DNA of 64,000 nucleotides from Mucilaginibacter flavidus (GCF_024055575.1 NZ_JAMXOE010000012.1:1-64000); one strand, 5' to 3'. Shown: positions 53,025-63,115, numbered from the stretch's first letter. Made by a program: numbers and translations. Notes: generated by a model from the letters alone, not told the origin.

Positions 53025-54119
53025 TTGAAAAATATTAGTCTTTATAAAGTATTGGCAGGCATTGCCGTACTTTGCCTGTTGGCTGCTTTATGGTTCATTT
53101 GGCATGATGGTATTGCCGATGCGGGCTATTATATCATAGCATTCTTTATTATGCTGGCCATTGCTTGCCGCGGGGCGCAAACGCTAAAGGGATTTTCATA
53201 TACCATTATCATTTTTGCGGCGGTGACAACGGCTTTGTATTTTCCGCAATATTTTATCGAGGTGAACGGGTTCAAGCTGTCCGGGCTTATTACGCCGCTT
53301 TTACAGCTTATTATGTTTGGAATGGGCACATCAATGGGCCTGGAAGATTTTGCCGGCGTTATCAAAATGCCGAAGGGTGTGTTTATAGGTGTTGGGAGCC
53401 ATTTTATAATTATGCCGCTGCTTGGTTTTACATTGGCCAAATTAAGCGGCTTTCCGCCCGAGATTGCCGCCGGAATAATCCTGGTAGGCTGCTCACCTAA
53501 TGGCATGGCCTCCAATGTTATGTCATACCTGGCCAAAGCCAACCTGGCATTATCGGTTACAATAACCGCGGTTTCTACTATGCTGGCGCCCATTTTTACG
53601 CCATTGCTCATGAAGCTGCTTGGGGGAGAATTTATTAAGATCGATGCCCTTAGCATGATGTGGGATATCGTAAAAATCGTGGTCTTTCCAATAGGAGCAG
53701 GTATTCTTTTTAATAAGTATTTATTGAAGCGGGCATTATGGCTGGAAACATTGATGCCATTGGTATCAATGTTTGGTATAGCATTTATCATCGTAATTAT
53801 TACCGCCGCCGGCAGGGACAGCCTGTTAAATATTGGCGGTCTGCTGGTATTACTGGTGCTTATCCATAATTTAATGGGGTACACATTGGGCTATTGGTCG
53901 GGCCGTATATTTAAAATGTCTGAACGCGACTGCCGCACCATGGCAATAGAAGTAGGGATGCAAAACGCAGGACTGGCATCAGGACTGGCAAAAGAAATGG
54001 GTAAAATTGCAACTGTTGGGCTTGCGCCGGCGGTATTTGGGCCGCTGATGAATACTACGGGTTCGTTGTTGGCTAATTATTGGCATAGGAAACCGTTAAA
54101 AGAAAAAATAGAAAATTGA
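53025..54119 (+). CDS. BASS-family sodium/organic-acid symporter
   Basis: A 364-residue membrane protein of the bile acid:sodium symporter (BASS/SBF) family, with about ten helices. The signatures GCSPNGMASNVMSYLAK and MQNAGLASGLA mark the sodium- and substrate-binding crossover helices. In bacteria BASS proteins carry compounds such as pantoate, bile acids or other organic anions; the substrate is not predictable here. The start is TTG at 53025 because the first helix begins immediately after it and no ATG fits. A terminator follows at 54249. Confidence 0.88.
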   Translation: MKNISLYKVLAGIAVLCLLAALWFIWHDGIADAGYYIIAFFIMLAIACRGAQTLKGFSYTIIIFAAVTTALYFPQYFIEVNGFKLSGLITPLLQLIMFGMGTSMGLEDFAGVIKMPKGVFIGVGSHFIIMPLLGFTLAKLSGFPPEIAAGIILVGCSPNGMASNVMSYLAKANLALSVTITAVSTMLAPIFTPLLMKLLGGEFIKIDALSMMWDIVKIVVFPIGAGILFNKYLLKRALWLETLMPLVSMFGIAFIIVIITAAGRDSLLNIGGLLVLLVLIHNLMGYTLGYWSGRIFKMSERDCRTMAIEVGMQNAGLASGLAKEMGKIATVGLAPAVFGPLMNTTGSLLANYWHRKPLKEKIEN

Positions 54120-54248
54120 ATGAACAGAATTTTAACACAGCCAGCGTCCAATGCCGCCGCAATAAGCCGCCAGGGCCCCGATGATTTCCTGACGGGGATT
54201 TGGTGGGACAAACATTAAATTTAAACGAGTTAATTACCTTTGAACTTT

Positions 54249-54278
54249 AGGAGGGGGAAACCCTTCCTGATTTTTTTT
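54249..54278 (+). terminator. Rho-independent terminator
   Basis: AGGAGGGG pairs with CCCTTCCT (8 bp) around GAAA, then TGATTTTTTTT. It lies about 130 bp past the BASS gene and just before a convergent gene. A TACCTTTG box at 54235-54242 lies immediately in front of it and is probably coincidental. Confidence 0.8.
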
Positions 54279-54298
54279 GTCCGTTGTGTGATAAACTA

Positions 54299-54619
54299 TC
54301 AGGATGCCTGGGCAAATTCTTCTTTAAAAACAGGCTCAACCTTAAGTTCCCTGCGAATAGCATCGTTCTCGCGGTCATCGAATTTTTCTTTCAGCTTCTT
54401 GAAAATTTCGAAACTAAAAGCGTCGTTCATTGGTAAATGGTATTTGGGAACAACCGTATCGGGATGCAGATGCAAAGCTTCCGTCGAAACTTTTAAATTT
54501 TCGTGATTGATATGTGTAAGGCCGGTTAACGGATCGGTGTCATAAATAACGAAGGTGTCTATTAATCTCCCTTCATCATCGGTATAAATTACAGTGTCAT
54601 GTTCGTTGAATAGTCTCAT
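54299..54619 (-). CDS. Small soluble protein, function unknown
   Basis: A 106-residue protein beginning MRLFNEHDTVIYTDDEGRL. It has a beta-rich first half, FVIYDTDPLTGLTHINHENLK, and a helical charged second half (FEIFKKLKEKFDDREND). No signal peptide or known motif is present. It is divergent from the catalase gene with 238 bp between them. Codon use is ordinary and the frame has a good start, so it is probably real. I assign no function. Confidence 0.65.
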   Translation of the reverse strand: MRLFNEHDTVIYTDDEGRLIDTFVIYDTDPLTGLTHINHENLKVSTEALHLHPDTVVPKYHLPMNDAFSFEIFKKLKEKFDDRENDAIRRELKVEPVFKEEFAQAS

Positions 54620-54857
54620 TTTGGGCGATGTATGTGTTAAGTAAACACCGTTACAAAGTCAATTGTTTTACGCTAAAGTTAATTTTTTAAGTTATTTATA
54701 TAAAATACGGTCCAGGCAAGATGTATTAAAAGGTTCGATCATAACAAGATAGCCGTAATTGCATTATAATTTATAAAAATTCTCTAAAATTAAATTATTA
54801 CAAAATACATAAACAAATTTAGCTTTAACTGCTTGTGCTAATATAAATTATCAATCC

Positions 54858-57032
54858 ATGAAAAGCACAAAATCAGACGTTCGCGAAAACAACAACAAAA
54901 AACAGGAAAACCTAGCGCTGCACACTGAGGATAGCACAGGGCAACCAATGACCACAAACACAGGTTTATTAGTTAACAACGACACAAGCAGCCTTAAAGC
55001 CGGCGAACGCGGGCCTTCTTTATTAGAAGATTTTTACCTGCGCGAAAAAATTACTCATTTCGATCATGAGCGTATACCTGAGCGCGTTGTACACGCCCGC
55101 GGTGTGGCTGCCCACGGCTATTTCCAGGCTTATGATAGCTCATTCAGTAAATATACCCAGGCAAAGTTTTTAACAGATCCCTCGCGACAAACGCCTGTGT
55201 TTTTGCGATTTTCAACAGTCGCAGGCTCGCGTGGATCGAGCGATTTAGCAAGAGATGTTCGGGGGTTTTCAATAAAATTTTATACCGAAGAAGGAATTTT
55301 TGATATGGTAGGCAACAATATGCCGGTGTTTTTTATCCAGGACGCCATAAAATTCCCCGATTTAATACACGCTGTAAAGCCTGAACCACTTAACGAAATC
55401 CCGCAGGCTGCATCAGCACACGATACTTTTTGGGATTTTATCTCGCTGACACCGGAAGCTATGCACATGATTATGTGGGTAATGTCTGACCGGGCCTTAC
55501 CGCGAAGCTTACGCATGATGGATGGTTTTGGAGTACATACCTATCGTTTTGTTAACGAAGAAGGCAAGGCTACGTTTGTAAAATTCCACTTTAAGCCAAC
55601 GCTGGGCGTACACTCGGTAGCGTGGGATGAGGCACAGAAGATATCAGGTAAAGATCCCGATTTTCACCGCCGCGATTTGCACGAAGCCATTGAAGCAGGC
55701 GCGTACCCCGAATGGGAGTTTGGGGTACAGTTAGTTGCGCAGGAAGATGAGCATAAATTTGATTTCGATTTGCTCGACCCGACCAAACTTATCCCCGAAG
55801 AGTTGGTGCCGGTACAACCGATTGGTAAGTTGGTGCTTAACCGCAACCCGGATAATTATTTTGCTGAAACAGAGCAGGTGGCATTTCACCCCGGCCATGT
55901 TGTGCCGGGTATTGATTTTACCAACGATCCGTTGCTGCAAGGCCGCCTGTTTTCGTACACTGATACGCAACTTACCCGCCTTGGTGGCCCTAATTTCCAG
56001 GAAATACCAATTAACCGGCCATTAAATACCGTTCATAACAACCAGCGCGACGGACACATGCGCCAGCAAATTAACCAGGGTAAAACAAGCTATCATCCAA
56101 ATACCGTAGGCGGTGGCTGCCCTTTCCAGGCAATGATGAAAGATGGCGGGTTTAAGCACTTCGAGGAGCGGGTTGAGGGTAGCAAAATTCGCGCCCGCAG
56201 CAAAAGCTTTATGGACTTTTTTAGCCAGGCCACCATGTTTTTCAACAGTATGAGCGAGCCCGAACAAAGCCACCTGGTCGATGCACTTCGTTTTGAGTTA
56301 GGAAAAGTTGATATCCAGGACATCCGCAATCGTATGGTCGGTTTGTTAACTTTTGTCGACAAAACATTGGCCAGGCGTGTGGCTGAAGGCCTGGGTATGG
56401 ATGTACCTGAGCCACAGCAGCCCGTAAACCACCAGTTGGGCGCGGACGCTAATCCAAAAGATTATGAGCCGGTGTTCAAAAAACCTGCAGTAGAAAAATC
56501 TGCGGCTTTAAGTATGGCCAACACAGCAAAAGATTCAATTAAGACCCGGCAAGTTGCTTTCCTGGCGGCTGGTTGCGTGGATGCTGATTCGTTGGCATCG
56601 GTAAAGAAAGCCCTCGAAGCCGAAGGTGCGGTTGTACGGGTGGTAGCCCCGCATAATGGCTTTATTAAAGACTCGGCCGGTAAACAAATTAAAGTTGATC
56701 AAAGCTTTTTAACGGCTGCTTCAGTTTTAGTTGACGCAGTTTACGTACCCGCCGGGCAAAAAAGTGTAACGGCCCTTTTAAATGAGCCAGATGCCATTCA
56801 TTTTATAAATGAAGCCTATCGCCATTGTAAAGCAATAGCGGCCGATGGTGAGGGCGCTGATTTGATTAAAGCCACCTACGTTGGGGCCAAGCTCAACAAT
56901 AAGGCCGGCAATGACGCCGTTGCCGGAATTGTGATAGGAAATGGCGGTAATGATTTATCTGCGGCCTTTATTGATGCTATAAAGCAACACCGCTTTTGGC
57001 AGCGTGAGAAAAAGGACAAGATACCTGCCTAA
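54858..57032 (+). CDS. katE: Large-subunit (clade 2) haem catalase
   Basis: A 724-residue catalase of the HPII/KatE type, which breaks hydrogen peroxide into water and oxygen. The catalytic His79 lies in RVVHARGVAAHG. An Asn in GNNMPVFF and the haem-ligand Tyr in LFSYTDTQLTRLGGPNFQ are in place. Residues about 560-724 form the extra DJ-1/GATase-like C-terminal domain that defines clade 2 (QVAFLAAGCVDADS is its first strand). The enzyme is cytoplasmic with no signal peptide. It is monocistronic, ended by a perfect bidirectional hairpin. It is probably induced by stress, but no regulator site is readable. Confidence 0.96.
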   Translation: MKSTKSDVRENNNKKQENLALHTEDSTGQPMTTNTGLLVNNDTSSLKAGERGPSLLEDFYLREKITHFDHERIPERVVHARGVAAHGYFQAYDSSFSKYTQAKFLTDPSRQTPVFLRFSTVAGSRGSSDLARDVRGFSIKFYTEEGIFDMVGNNMPVFFIQDAIKFPDLIHAVKPEPLNEIPQAASAHDTFWDFISLTPEAMHMIMWVMSDRALPRSLRMMDGFGVHTYRFVNEEGKATFVKFHFKPTLGVHSVAWDEAQKISGKDPDFHRRDLHEAIEAGAYPEWEFGVQLVAQEDEHKFDFDLLDPTKLIPEELVPVQPIGKLVLNRNPDNYFAETEQVAFHPGHVVPGIDFTNDPLLQGRLFSYTDTQLTRLGGPNFQEIPINRPLNTVHNNQRDGHMRQQINQGKTSYHPNTVGGGCPFQAMMKDGGFKHFEERVEGSKIRARSKSFMDFFSQATMFFNSMSEPEQSHLVDALRFELGKVDIQDIRNRMVGLLTFVDKTLARRVAEGLGMDVPEPQQPVNHQLGADANPKDYEPVFKKPAVEKSAALSMANTAKDSIKTRQVAFLAAGCVDADSLASVKKALEAEGAVVRVVAPHNGFIKDSAGKQIKVDQSFLTAASVLVDAVYVPAGQKSVTALLNEPDAIHFINEAYRHCKAIAADGEGADLIKATYVGAKLNNKAGNDAVAGIVIGNGGNDLSAAFIDAIKQHRFWQREKKDKIPA

Positions 57033-57035
57033 ACC

Positions 57036-57074
57036 AAAAGGGCCGACTAATATTCGTTATCGGTCGGCCCTTTT
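57036..57074. terminator. Bidirectional terminator between katE and TonB receptor
   Basis: AAAAGGGCCGAC pairs with GTCGGCCCTTTT around a 14-nt loop and is flanked by A- and T-runs, serving both convergent genes. Confidence 0.9.
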
Positions 57075-57099
57075 AATTACAGTTGATGTTTCTTAAATT

Positions 57100-59460
57100 C
57101 TAAAAATTAGCTCTCAAAGTTACCCCATATGTCCGCGGGTTACCCAGGTGGGTCGCGCCAAAATCATAAGCATAATCAATGTAGGTTTTATTGGCAAGGT
57201 TGTGTCCCCAAACAAACACCTCATAGTTTTTAAGGCTTACACCTGCGCGGGCGTTGAAAATGTTGTAAGCTTTTTGCTCAATTTGGTTAGCCAAATCAAA
57301 ATATTCGTTGCCAAGGTAGCGCCACTCGCCGCGGGCTACCAGGCGGGTGGTGTGGGTATTGTCAAGCTCGTAAGTATATTGTAGGGCCAGCATTGATGAA
57401 ACCTCCGGCGTATAAACCTGGTGATTGCCTTGTAAGTTTACTGCGGTGCCGTTGCTGGCCACCAGCAGGTCCTTGTAGCGGGCGTGGGTGTAGCCAAAAT
57501 TATAATCTACATCCAAACCTTTAAATAAAGTAGCGGCAATTTCGGCTTCAATACCTTTGCTTTGCAGTTTGCCGGCGTTTTTGGTTACGGTAATGGCATC
57601 AGGCAGTACCAGTGTTGGCACCTGGGCATTGTTTACAAAAGTGTAAAACGCAGCAATGTTTAATCTTACCCTTTTATTAAATAGCGTGTTTTTTGAACCG
57701 ATTTCGTAATTATCACTGTATTCAGGTTTGTAGGCATAAAGCGGGGGCTGCGATGGATCGGAGCCTAATTGACTGATTCCACCTGCGCGAAAACCACGAC
57801 TATAACTTGCAAACAGGTTGTTATTTTCAGATACATGGTAAGCCACGGTTAACTTCGGCGTAAATGCTTTGAAGTTTGCTTTTGATGAGGTATCCGCCTG
57901 GGTTACCATTACGTCGCCGCCATCAGGTTGGAATTCGCCTTTAACTTCTTCTTTTTTGTGCTCTAAATCATAACGCAAACCGGCTGTTATGTCCCATTGC
58001 GGATTGATAGTATAAACAACCTGTCCGAACGCAGCAAAGCCATAATTGTGTTCAATGTTGGTATTGATGCTGGTAAAATTAGGAAATGGGGCGCCTACAG
58101 CAGCAGCGTCTGCACCGAAATGGGTGCCTGTTTTGGTAGGGGCGCTTCGGTAAAATCCATAAAGGCCTGCGGTCCATTTTAAAGGCGACTGTGAAGATGC
58201 CGGCGAACTGAACCTGAATTCCTGCGTACCAACTTTTACAGTGTTCCATTCGCTGCCATAGTTGTTTATTAACGATACAGCATCAATAGGAGAGAAGTCG
58301 CCGTCGATAGGTGTGGTGTAGTACCGGTAGTTTTTCTGGTACGATGTTACCGATGTGAAATTAAAGCCGCTTCCTGCATAGTTTGCCGATAATGAAGCAT
58401 TGAAAATGTTATCGATAATTTTTGTTGTGGCATTTTGGTCAACCTTAAACGGATTACTTATCGCATCGGCCGGGCTGCCAGCTAACGTGAACGGGCCGTT
58501 ATTCCGGTTCTCGTAGTTCTTTACATTCAGCGTAAATGTCAGCTTTTCGTTAGCCAGGAACTTGAGGTAATAATTACCTAAAAAATAGTGTTGTTTATCA
58601 AATTTGGTGTTATTAAACTCGTTGGTGTAAAAACCGTTAAAGCCAGAATAAACACCGGCAACACCCAAAAATAACTTATCCTTTATCAGCGGCGTGCGTA
58701 AGCCCAGGCTGTAACGTTGTTCGCCGTAGTTGCCAAACTCTGCTTCGGCAAAGCCGCTGGTTTGGTTCGATGGCTTTTTTGTAATTACGTTAATAACGCC
58801 ACCCAAAGCATTACGGCCATATAAAGTTCCCTGTGGGCCACGTAAAACCTCGATGCGTTCTACATCAAAAAGCTGCGGGATATAGGTATCCAGGCTAAAC
58901 TGGTTTATGCCGTCGATATAAGTTACTACTGCAGGGTCGTATGAAGTGGTTGCGATACCGCGTAAACCGGTAACGTTGCGGTTGTCACCCGGACCGGCCG
59001 AGTACAGGTTAGGCACAATGCCGGTTATATCTTTCAGATTTTGCAGGTGATACGCCTGCACATCATTTGCCGAGAGGGTTGACACGCTTACCGGCACCTG
59101 CTGCAATTGTTCTTCACGCTTTTGGGCGGTGATAACTACTTCATCCAGCTGTTTACCGGCATCCTGTAGGTTTATGTTGAACAACTGGCCTTTACCGCTT
59201 ACGCTAATAACCTGGCTGCGTTCGGCATAGGCTGTGCTAGTAATATGCAGTGTGTAAGTGCCCTGCGGAATGTTGTTAATAGTGAACTCGCCTTTAGCAT
59301 TGCTAACCGTGCTGTAATTGGTGTTAAGTAATGCTACAGATGCACCGGCAACCGGCTGCGAATTGGCGTTGTTGATAACACCCGAAATAGAAGAAAGATT
59401 TTGTGCGATTGCCTGGCAATAAATAGCCAGCATAAAAAATAGGGGGAATAGTTTTTTCAT
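57100..59460 (-). CDS. TonB-dependent receptor with carboxypeptidase-D-like N-terminal domain
   Basis: A 786-residue outer-membrane receptor: signal peptide (1-20), a CarboxypepD_reg-like domain (about 22-100, ISGVINNANSQPVAGASV), then a TonB-box-like EVVITAQKREEQL and plug (about 115-225, with GPQGTLYGRNALGGVINVITK). The 22-strand barrel ends in RANF. Barrel features resemble iron-siderophore or cobalamin-type receptors rather than SusC, which would be longer and paired with SusD. No SusD or siderophore gene adjoins it. A TAAATTTG box lies 32 bp before the ATG. The ligand is unknown. Confidence 0.93.
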   Translation of the reverse strand: MKKLFPLFFMLAIYCQAIAQNLSSISGVINNANSQPVAGASVALLNTNYSTVSNAKGEFTINNIPQGTYTLHITSTAYAERSQVISVSGKGQLFNINLQDAGKQLDEVVITAQKREEQLQQVPVSVSTLSANDVQAYHLQNLKDITGIVPNLYSAGPGDNRNVTGLRGIATTSYDPAVVTYIDGINQFSLDTYIPQLFDVERIEVLRGPQGTLYGRNALGGVINVITKKPSNQTSGFAEAEFGNYGEQRYSLGLRTPLIKDKLFLGVAGVYSGFNGFYTNEFNNTKFDKQHYFLGNYYLKFLANEKLTFTLNVKNYENRNNGPFTLAGSPADAISNPFKVDQNATTKIIDNIFNASLSANYAGSGFNFTSVTSYQKNYRYYTTPIDGDFSPIDAVSLINNYGSEWNTVKVGTQEFRFSSPASSQSPLKWTAGLYGFYRSAPTKTGTHFGADAAAVGAPFPNFTSINTNIEHNYGFAAFGQVVYTINPQWDITAGLRYDLEHKKEEVKGEFQPDGGDVMVTQADTSSKANFKAFTPKLTVAYHVSENNNLFASYSRGFRAGGISQLGSDPSQPPLYAYKPEYSDNYEIGSKNTLFNKRVRLNIAAFYTFVNNAQVPTLVLPDAITVTKNAGKLQSKGIEAEIAATLFKGLDVDYNFGYTHARYKDLLVASNGTAVNLQGNHQVYTPEVSSMLALQYTYELDNTHTTRLVARGEWRYLGNEYFDLANQIEQKAYNIFNARAGVSLKNYEVFVWGHNLANKTYIDYAYDFGATHLGNPRTYGVTLRANF

Positions 59461-59492
59461 CAGAAAATTAGTACAAATAGTGTAATGTGCGG

Positions 59493-59500
59493 CAAATTTA
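59493..59500 (-). promoter_or_regulatory. TAnnTTTG promoter box of the TonB receptor
   Basis: TAAATTTG, an exact match, lies 32 bp before the ATG on the minus strand. I see no repressor palindrome such as a Fur box beside it. Confidence 0.55.
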
Positions 59501-59574
59501 GCGACACTACGGTGGATAAATAAAAAAGCAGGATAATTATTACTAACTATCCTGCTTACGGTTTTTTGCTGGTT

Positions 59575-62235
59575 TTATTGCTTAAGCGATAAAATCCAGC
59601 TGATTATTTTTTGTGCGTCAGCTTGTTTAAGGGCAGGGTGGGCTGGCATCGATACGTCACCCCAAACTCCCGTACCACCTTCTCTTACTTTTTGGGTAAG
59701 GTGGGCCATTGAAGCTTTGTTATTTGGATATTTTTTTGCCACATCTGTAAATGCAGGGCCGATAGATTTTTCACTAACCTTATGGCAGGTTTTACAGTCA
59801 AGCGTAAGCATTAAAGCTTTGCCCGGGCTGTTTGCATTCAGATTGCCCAGGTTTGATACCATGCTGCCGGGCATAATGTTAACCTGTTTACTTTTTACAG
59901 TTGCGGCCTGGTCGTCGGCAACGTCAACAGTGGCATTGAAATTTCCCTTTTTTGTATATGTGTAAGTAAGTCTTGGTACGGCTGTCTTTTTAGTTACGCC
60001 ATTACCCAAATCCCAGCTATAGCTCATTTTGTCGCCTTCCGGGTCTTTGGCTTTAACAGTAAACGTTACGGTTAACGGTAAAGCGCCAAAGGTTTTGCTG
60101 GCTGTAACACCGGCAATATCTGGCGCACGGTTACCACGCAGGTAATCAATCCTTGATAAACCGGCGTCGGCGTTTTTGGTGAACCAGCCGCTACCATATT
60201 CCAGCATATAAAACCTGCCATCCGGACCGGTTTCCATATCAATGGCCGAAGCGAATTTCAAGGTTGGCACAAATGGTTCCATTTTGTCGAAATCGCCGTT
60301 CGGCTGCAGAGTGATGGCTTTTATCCAGCCGCGTATCCAATCGTACATAATAACTTTGTTATTATAATAGTCGGGGAAGCGGGTTGCTTTTGGGTAAAAT
60401 TCGTTATGATAAACAGGCCCCGCCATTGTGGTACGGCCGCCGGATCCTACTTCAGGGAAATCAGTTGAAGCTGCGTAAGGGTACCAGATCATTGCAGGTT
60501 GCGCAGGCGGCAGTTCGCGCAGGCCTGTGTTGTTTTTTGAGTCGTTTATCGGGTGTGCCGGGTCAAATGCCGCGCCTGATTTACCGGTAGCATAATCGTA
60601 AGCACGGTAAGGAATATTCGGACCTATGAAAAACGGCCAGCCGAAAAAGCCTGCCTGGCGTGCCTGGTTAAACTCATCGTAACCGCGGGGCCCTCTTGTA
60701 TCAAGGCTGTCCTTGTTGGCATCCGGGCCAACTTCACCCCAGTATAACCAGTTTGTTTTTTTGTCAACCGCAATACGGTAAGGGTTCCTGTCGCCCATTA
60801 CAAAAATTTCAGGGCGGGTATCCGGCGTTCCTGGTTTAAATAAATTTCCTTCGGGGATATCGTAAGTGCCATCAGGCTTCATTTTTATCCGCAGGATTTT
60901 ACCGCGCAAATCGTTGGTATTGCCAGCCGAACGGCGCGAATCGTGGTTTTGTAATCCCGGACGGTCATCAAGCGGGGCAAAAGCATGCGTGTTATAAGGC
61001 GGCCTGCCGGGCTCATCAAACGGAGTTGAATTATCACCGGTAGAAAGAAACAGCATGTTATCCTGGCCAAAGGCAATTGAACCACCGGTGTGGCAGCAAA
61101 TTTCGCGCTGCGAATAAAGCTGCAGTACTATTTTTTCTGTTTTATTGTCGATGGTGTCGTTTACAAAAGTAAATCGTGATAAACGGTTTACACTGGTATC
61201 AGTTGGGCTGTAGTAAATATAAACGTAATGATTATCCTTAAAATTGGGGTCGGCCTGTATACCTAAAACACCTTCTTCGGCATTAACGCCTTTGGTATGC
61301 GTTTTAAAGTATGCATTTAAAAAACCGGCCTGTTTAATTGTTTTCGTATCGTTTTTGTAAAGCATTATTTCGCCGCGGCGCTGCGTAATCAGCACATCAA
61401 GGTTCGGTAATACGGTAAGCTCGGTTGGCTCATAAAAGGTGCCGGTAATCAGCTGGGTCTTTACAAAGCGGTTATCCTCGGGTACACGCTCGGTAGTTAC
61501 CTTACCATAGTTCAATTTCACATGGTCACCAATAGCATATTTTATACCGCCTAAAATATGTTTTAAGTAAAGCGGGTCGCCGTACGATTCGTCGGTATGG
61601 CCCAGTTCGGTGTACCAGGCACGGCCCCCTTCAAAACTATGGTACCATGCCATCGGATGGTTTGCGCCATTGATGCCGCCTTTGTAGCTGGTTTCATCAA
61701 TGGTGATAAGCACATGCATATCTTTAATTAAATCCTTGTAGTTATACCATTCGTCTTTGCGTTTCCACTCGGCAGGTAAATGTTTGGTTGAGATGTGGGT
61801 ACGGTCTAGAACGTGCAAAACGGCTTCCTGTTGCGCGGGGTGGCTTACAAAGTAACCACCTACCAAACGACCGTACCAGTGCCAATCGTACTCGGCATCA
61901 GCGGCAGCGTGGATACCTACATAACCACCGCCGGCTTGAATGTAACGTTCAAAATCATTACGCTCATTAGCAGTAAGCAGGGGTCCGGTTGTGCTTAAAA
62001 ACACCACCGCGCTGTATTTTTTCAGGTTGCTTTCAACAAACTTTTTATCGTCGGACGTGGTGTCAACATCAAAGCCGTTTTCTTTACCCAGTTGCGTAAT
62101 AGCGGCCACACCCAACGGGATTGACGCATGATGGAACCCGGCAGTTTTGGTGAATACCAGCACCCGGGGCTTTATGGGAGCAAAACCCAAAAACAAAAGT
62201 GGAACAAATAGAAGTAACGTAAATTTAAGGCGCAT
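59575..62235 (-). CDS. ThuA - PQQ-dehydrogenase-like - PKD - cytochrome c fusion protein
   Basis: An 886-residue exported protein with four parts. After a signal peptide, residues about 25-240 are a ThuA-like domain (TAGFHHASIPLGVAAI, then GGGYVGIHAAAD). About 255-690 form a GSDH-type PQQ-dependent sugar dehydrogenase propeller (DVLITQRRGEIMLYKND and GSIAFGQDNMLFLSTGD). About 710-790 is a PKD-like domain. About 805-886 is a cytochrome c domain with haem motif CKTCH (C814, C817, H818) and candidate Met863 ligand in SMPAHP. It should be periplasmic, oxidising a sugar and passing electrons to its own haem. ThuA-like domains are linked to trehalose or sugar-lactone use. It lies downstream of MarR with a 275-bp gap. 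Confidence 0.88.
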   Translation of the reverse strand: MRLKFTLLLFVPLLFLGFAPIKPRVLVFTKTAGFHHASIPLGVAAITQLGKENGFDVDTTSDDKKFVESNLKKYSAVVFLSTTGPLLTANERNDFERYIQAGGGYVGIHAAADAEYDWHWYGRLVGGYFVSHPAQQEAVLHVLDRTHISTKHLPAEWKRKDEWYNYKDLIKDMHVLITIDETSYKGGINGANHPMAWYHSFEGGRAWYTELGHTDESYGDPLYLKHILGGIKYAIGDHVKLNYGKVTTERVPEDNRFVKTQLITGTFYEPTELTVLPNLDVLITQRRGEIMLYKNDTKTIKQAGFLNAYFKTHTKGVNAEEGVLGIQADPNFKDNHYVYIYYSPTDTSVNRLSRFTFVNDTIDNKTEKIVLQLYSQREICCHTGGSIAFGQDNMLFLSTGDNSTPFDEPGRPPYNTHAFAPLDDRPGLQNHDSRRSAGNTNDLRGKILRIKMKPDGTYDIPEGNLFKPGTPDTRPEIFVMGDRNPYRIAVDKKTNWLYWGEVGPDANKDSLDTRGPRGYDEFNQARQAGFFGWPFFIGPNIPYRAYDYATGKSGAAFDPAHPINDSKNNTGLRELPPAQPAMIWYPYAASTDFPEVGSGGRTTMAGPVYHNEFYPKATRFPDYYNNKVIMYDWIRGWIKAITLQPNGDFDKMEPFVPTLKFASAIDMETGPDGRFYMLEYGSGWFTKNADAGLSRIDYLRGNRAPDIAGVTASKTFGALPLTVTFTVKAKDPEGDKMSYSWDLGNGVTKKTAVPRLTYTYTKKGNFNATVDVADDQAATVKSKQVNIMPGSMVSNLGNLNANSPGKALMLTLDCKTCHKVSEKSIGPAFTDVAKKYPNNKASMAHLTQKVREGGTGVWGDVSMPAHPALKQADAQKIISWILSLKQ

Positions 62236-62510
62236 TGACTTTATTGTTTAATGATGAAAATATCCGGTAATTATTATTGGTTTTACGGCGCGTAATTTAG
62301 GCAAAAAACCATTTAAAAATGCGTAAAAAGCATAATTGATACTTAATTGTTACTTATACAGTTACTAGGGAGATTTTTTGAAAAAAATACAAAGAAACGA
62401 CGTGTCTTGTTGACACATTGATACCACAGGTGCAGTAAATGGAGTGAAAAATACGATTATGTTAACGGTGAGGTTTTTTTACGCGATGTTGGCTACGCAT
62501 ATCAGGGAAA

Positions 62511-62960
62511 TCATCCCCTCAGCTTATCCAGCAAATCGCTCAATTGGCCGGCTTCTTCTTCGGTAAGGTTATCTTTAAGGAAATCTTTTATTTTAAATTC
62601 TTCGTCCATTATGGCGAGCGTTTTAAGGCCTTGTTCACTTATGCGGATGTCGACTGCACGGCGGTCTTTGGTGTTGGTGCAGCGGGAAACAAGGCCTTTT
62701 TGCACTAGCCTGTCAACAATGCGCGATGCATCCGACATTTTATCAATCATCCTTTCCTTTAGCAGGTTTACCGTAGCTGGGTTTGGATATTGGCCCCGTA
62801 AAATGCGCAGGATATTGAATTGTTGAATGGTTATATTATTTTTTTCGAACAATGAACGGGTTTCGTTATTTACCCAATTATAAGTATATGAAAGATTAAT
62901 AACCGCCTTGTGATAGTTATTTTCAAATTTGCTGCTTTGTATTTCGTCGTCTATGCGCAT
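62511..62960 (-). CDS. MarR-family transcriptional regulator
   Basis: A 149-residue winged-helix regulator of the MarR class. The N-terminal dimerisation helices (NYHKAVINLSYTYNW) are followed by the helix-turn-helix (QFNILRILRGQYPNPATVNLLKERM) and the wing with DRRAVDIRISEQGLK, the conserved D-x-R loop of MarR. The start ATG at 62960 is chosen over an upstream in-frame one because the extra residues would be encoded by a CAAGAGCCAAGA repeat. MarR proteins sense phenolics or oxidants and repress adjacent genes; the dehydrogenase gene 275 bp downstream is a possible target. The operator is not identified. Confidence 0.9.
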   Translation of the reverse strand: MRIDDEIQSSKFENNYHKAVINLSYTYNWVNNETRSLFEKNNITIQQFNILRILRGQYPNPATVNLLKERMIDKMSDASRIVDRLVQKGLVSRCTNTKDRRAVDIRISEQGLKTLAIMDEEFKIKDFLKDNLTEEEAGQLSDLLDKLRG

Positions 62961-63115
62961 GGGGTTAATATTAATCAGAACCGAGGACCAAGAGCCAAGA
63001 ATCAAGAGCCAAGAAAAATTAAGTGACGAAATTTTTCTGTTGTAACCCAATCTTAACTGAAGCCGGTCTTGATTCTTGGCTCTTGACTCTTTTTTCTCAA
63101 CACAAATATCTTTAA
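62961..63115. repeat. CAAGAGCCAAGA inverted repeats between MarR and DUF5522 genes
   Basis: CCAAGAGCCAAGAATCAAGA on one side and TCTTGATTCTTGGCTCTTGA on the other are inverted microrepeats. A similar TTGGCTCTTGACTCTTT is present near 52726. No gene lies here. Confidence 0.7.

Noticed and set aside
53129..53884. Minus-strand open frame of 251 codons inside the BASS gene
   Set aside because: Antisense to the transporter with all signature motifs in the plus frame; the minus translation is low quality.
54235..54278. Small RNA from a TACCTTTG box followed by a terminator
   Set aside because: The transcript would be only about 30 nt. The hairpin is best explained as the terminator of the BASS gene, with the box a chance match.
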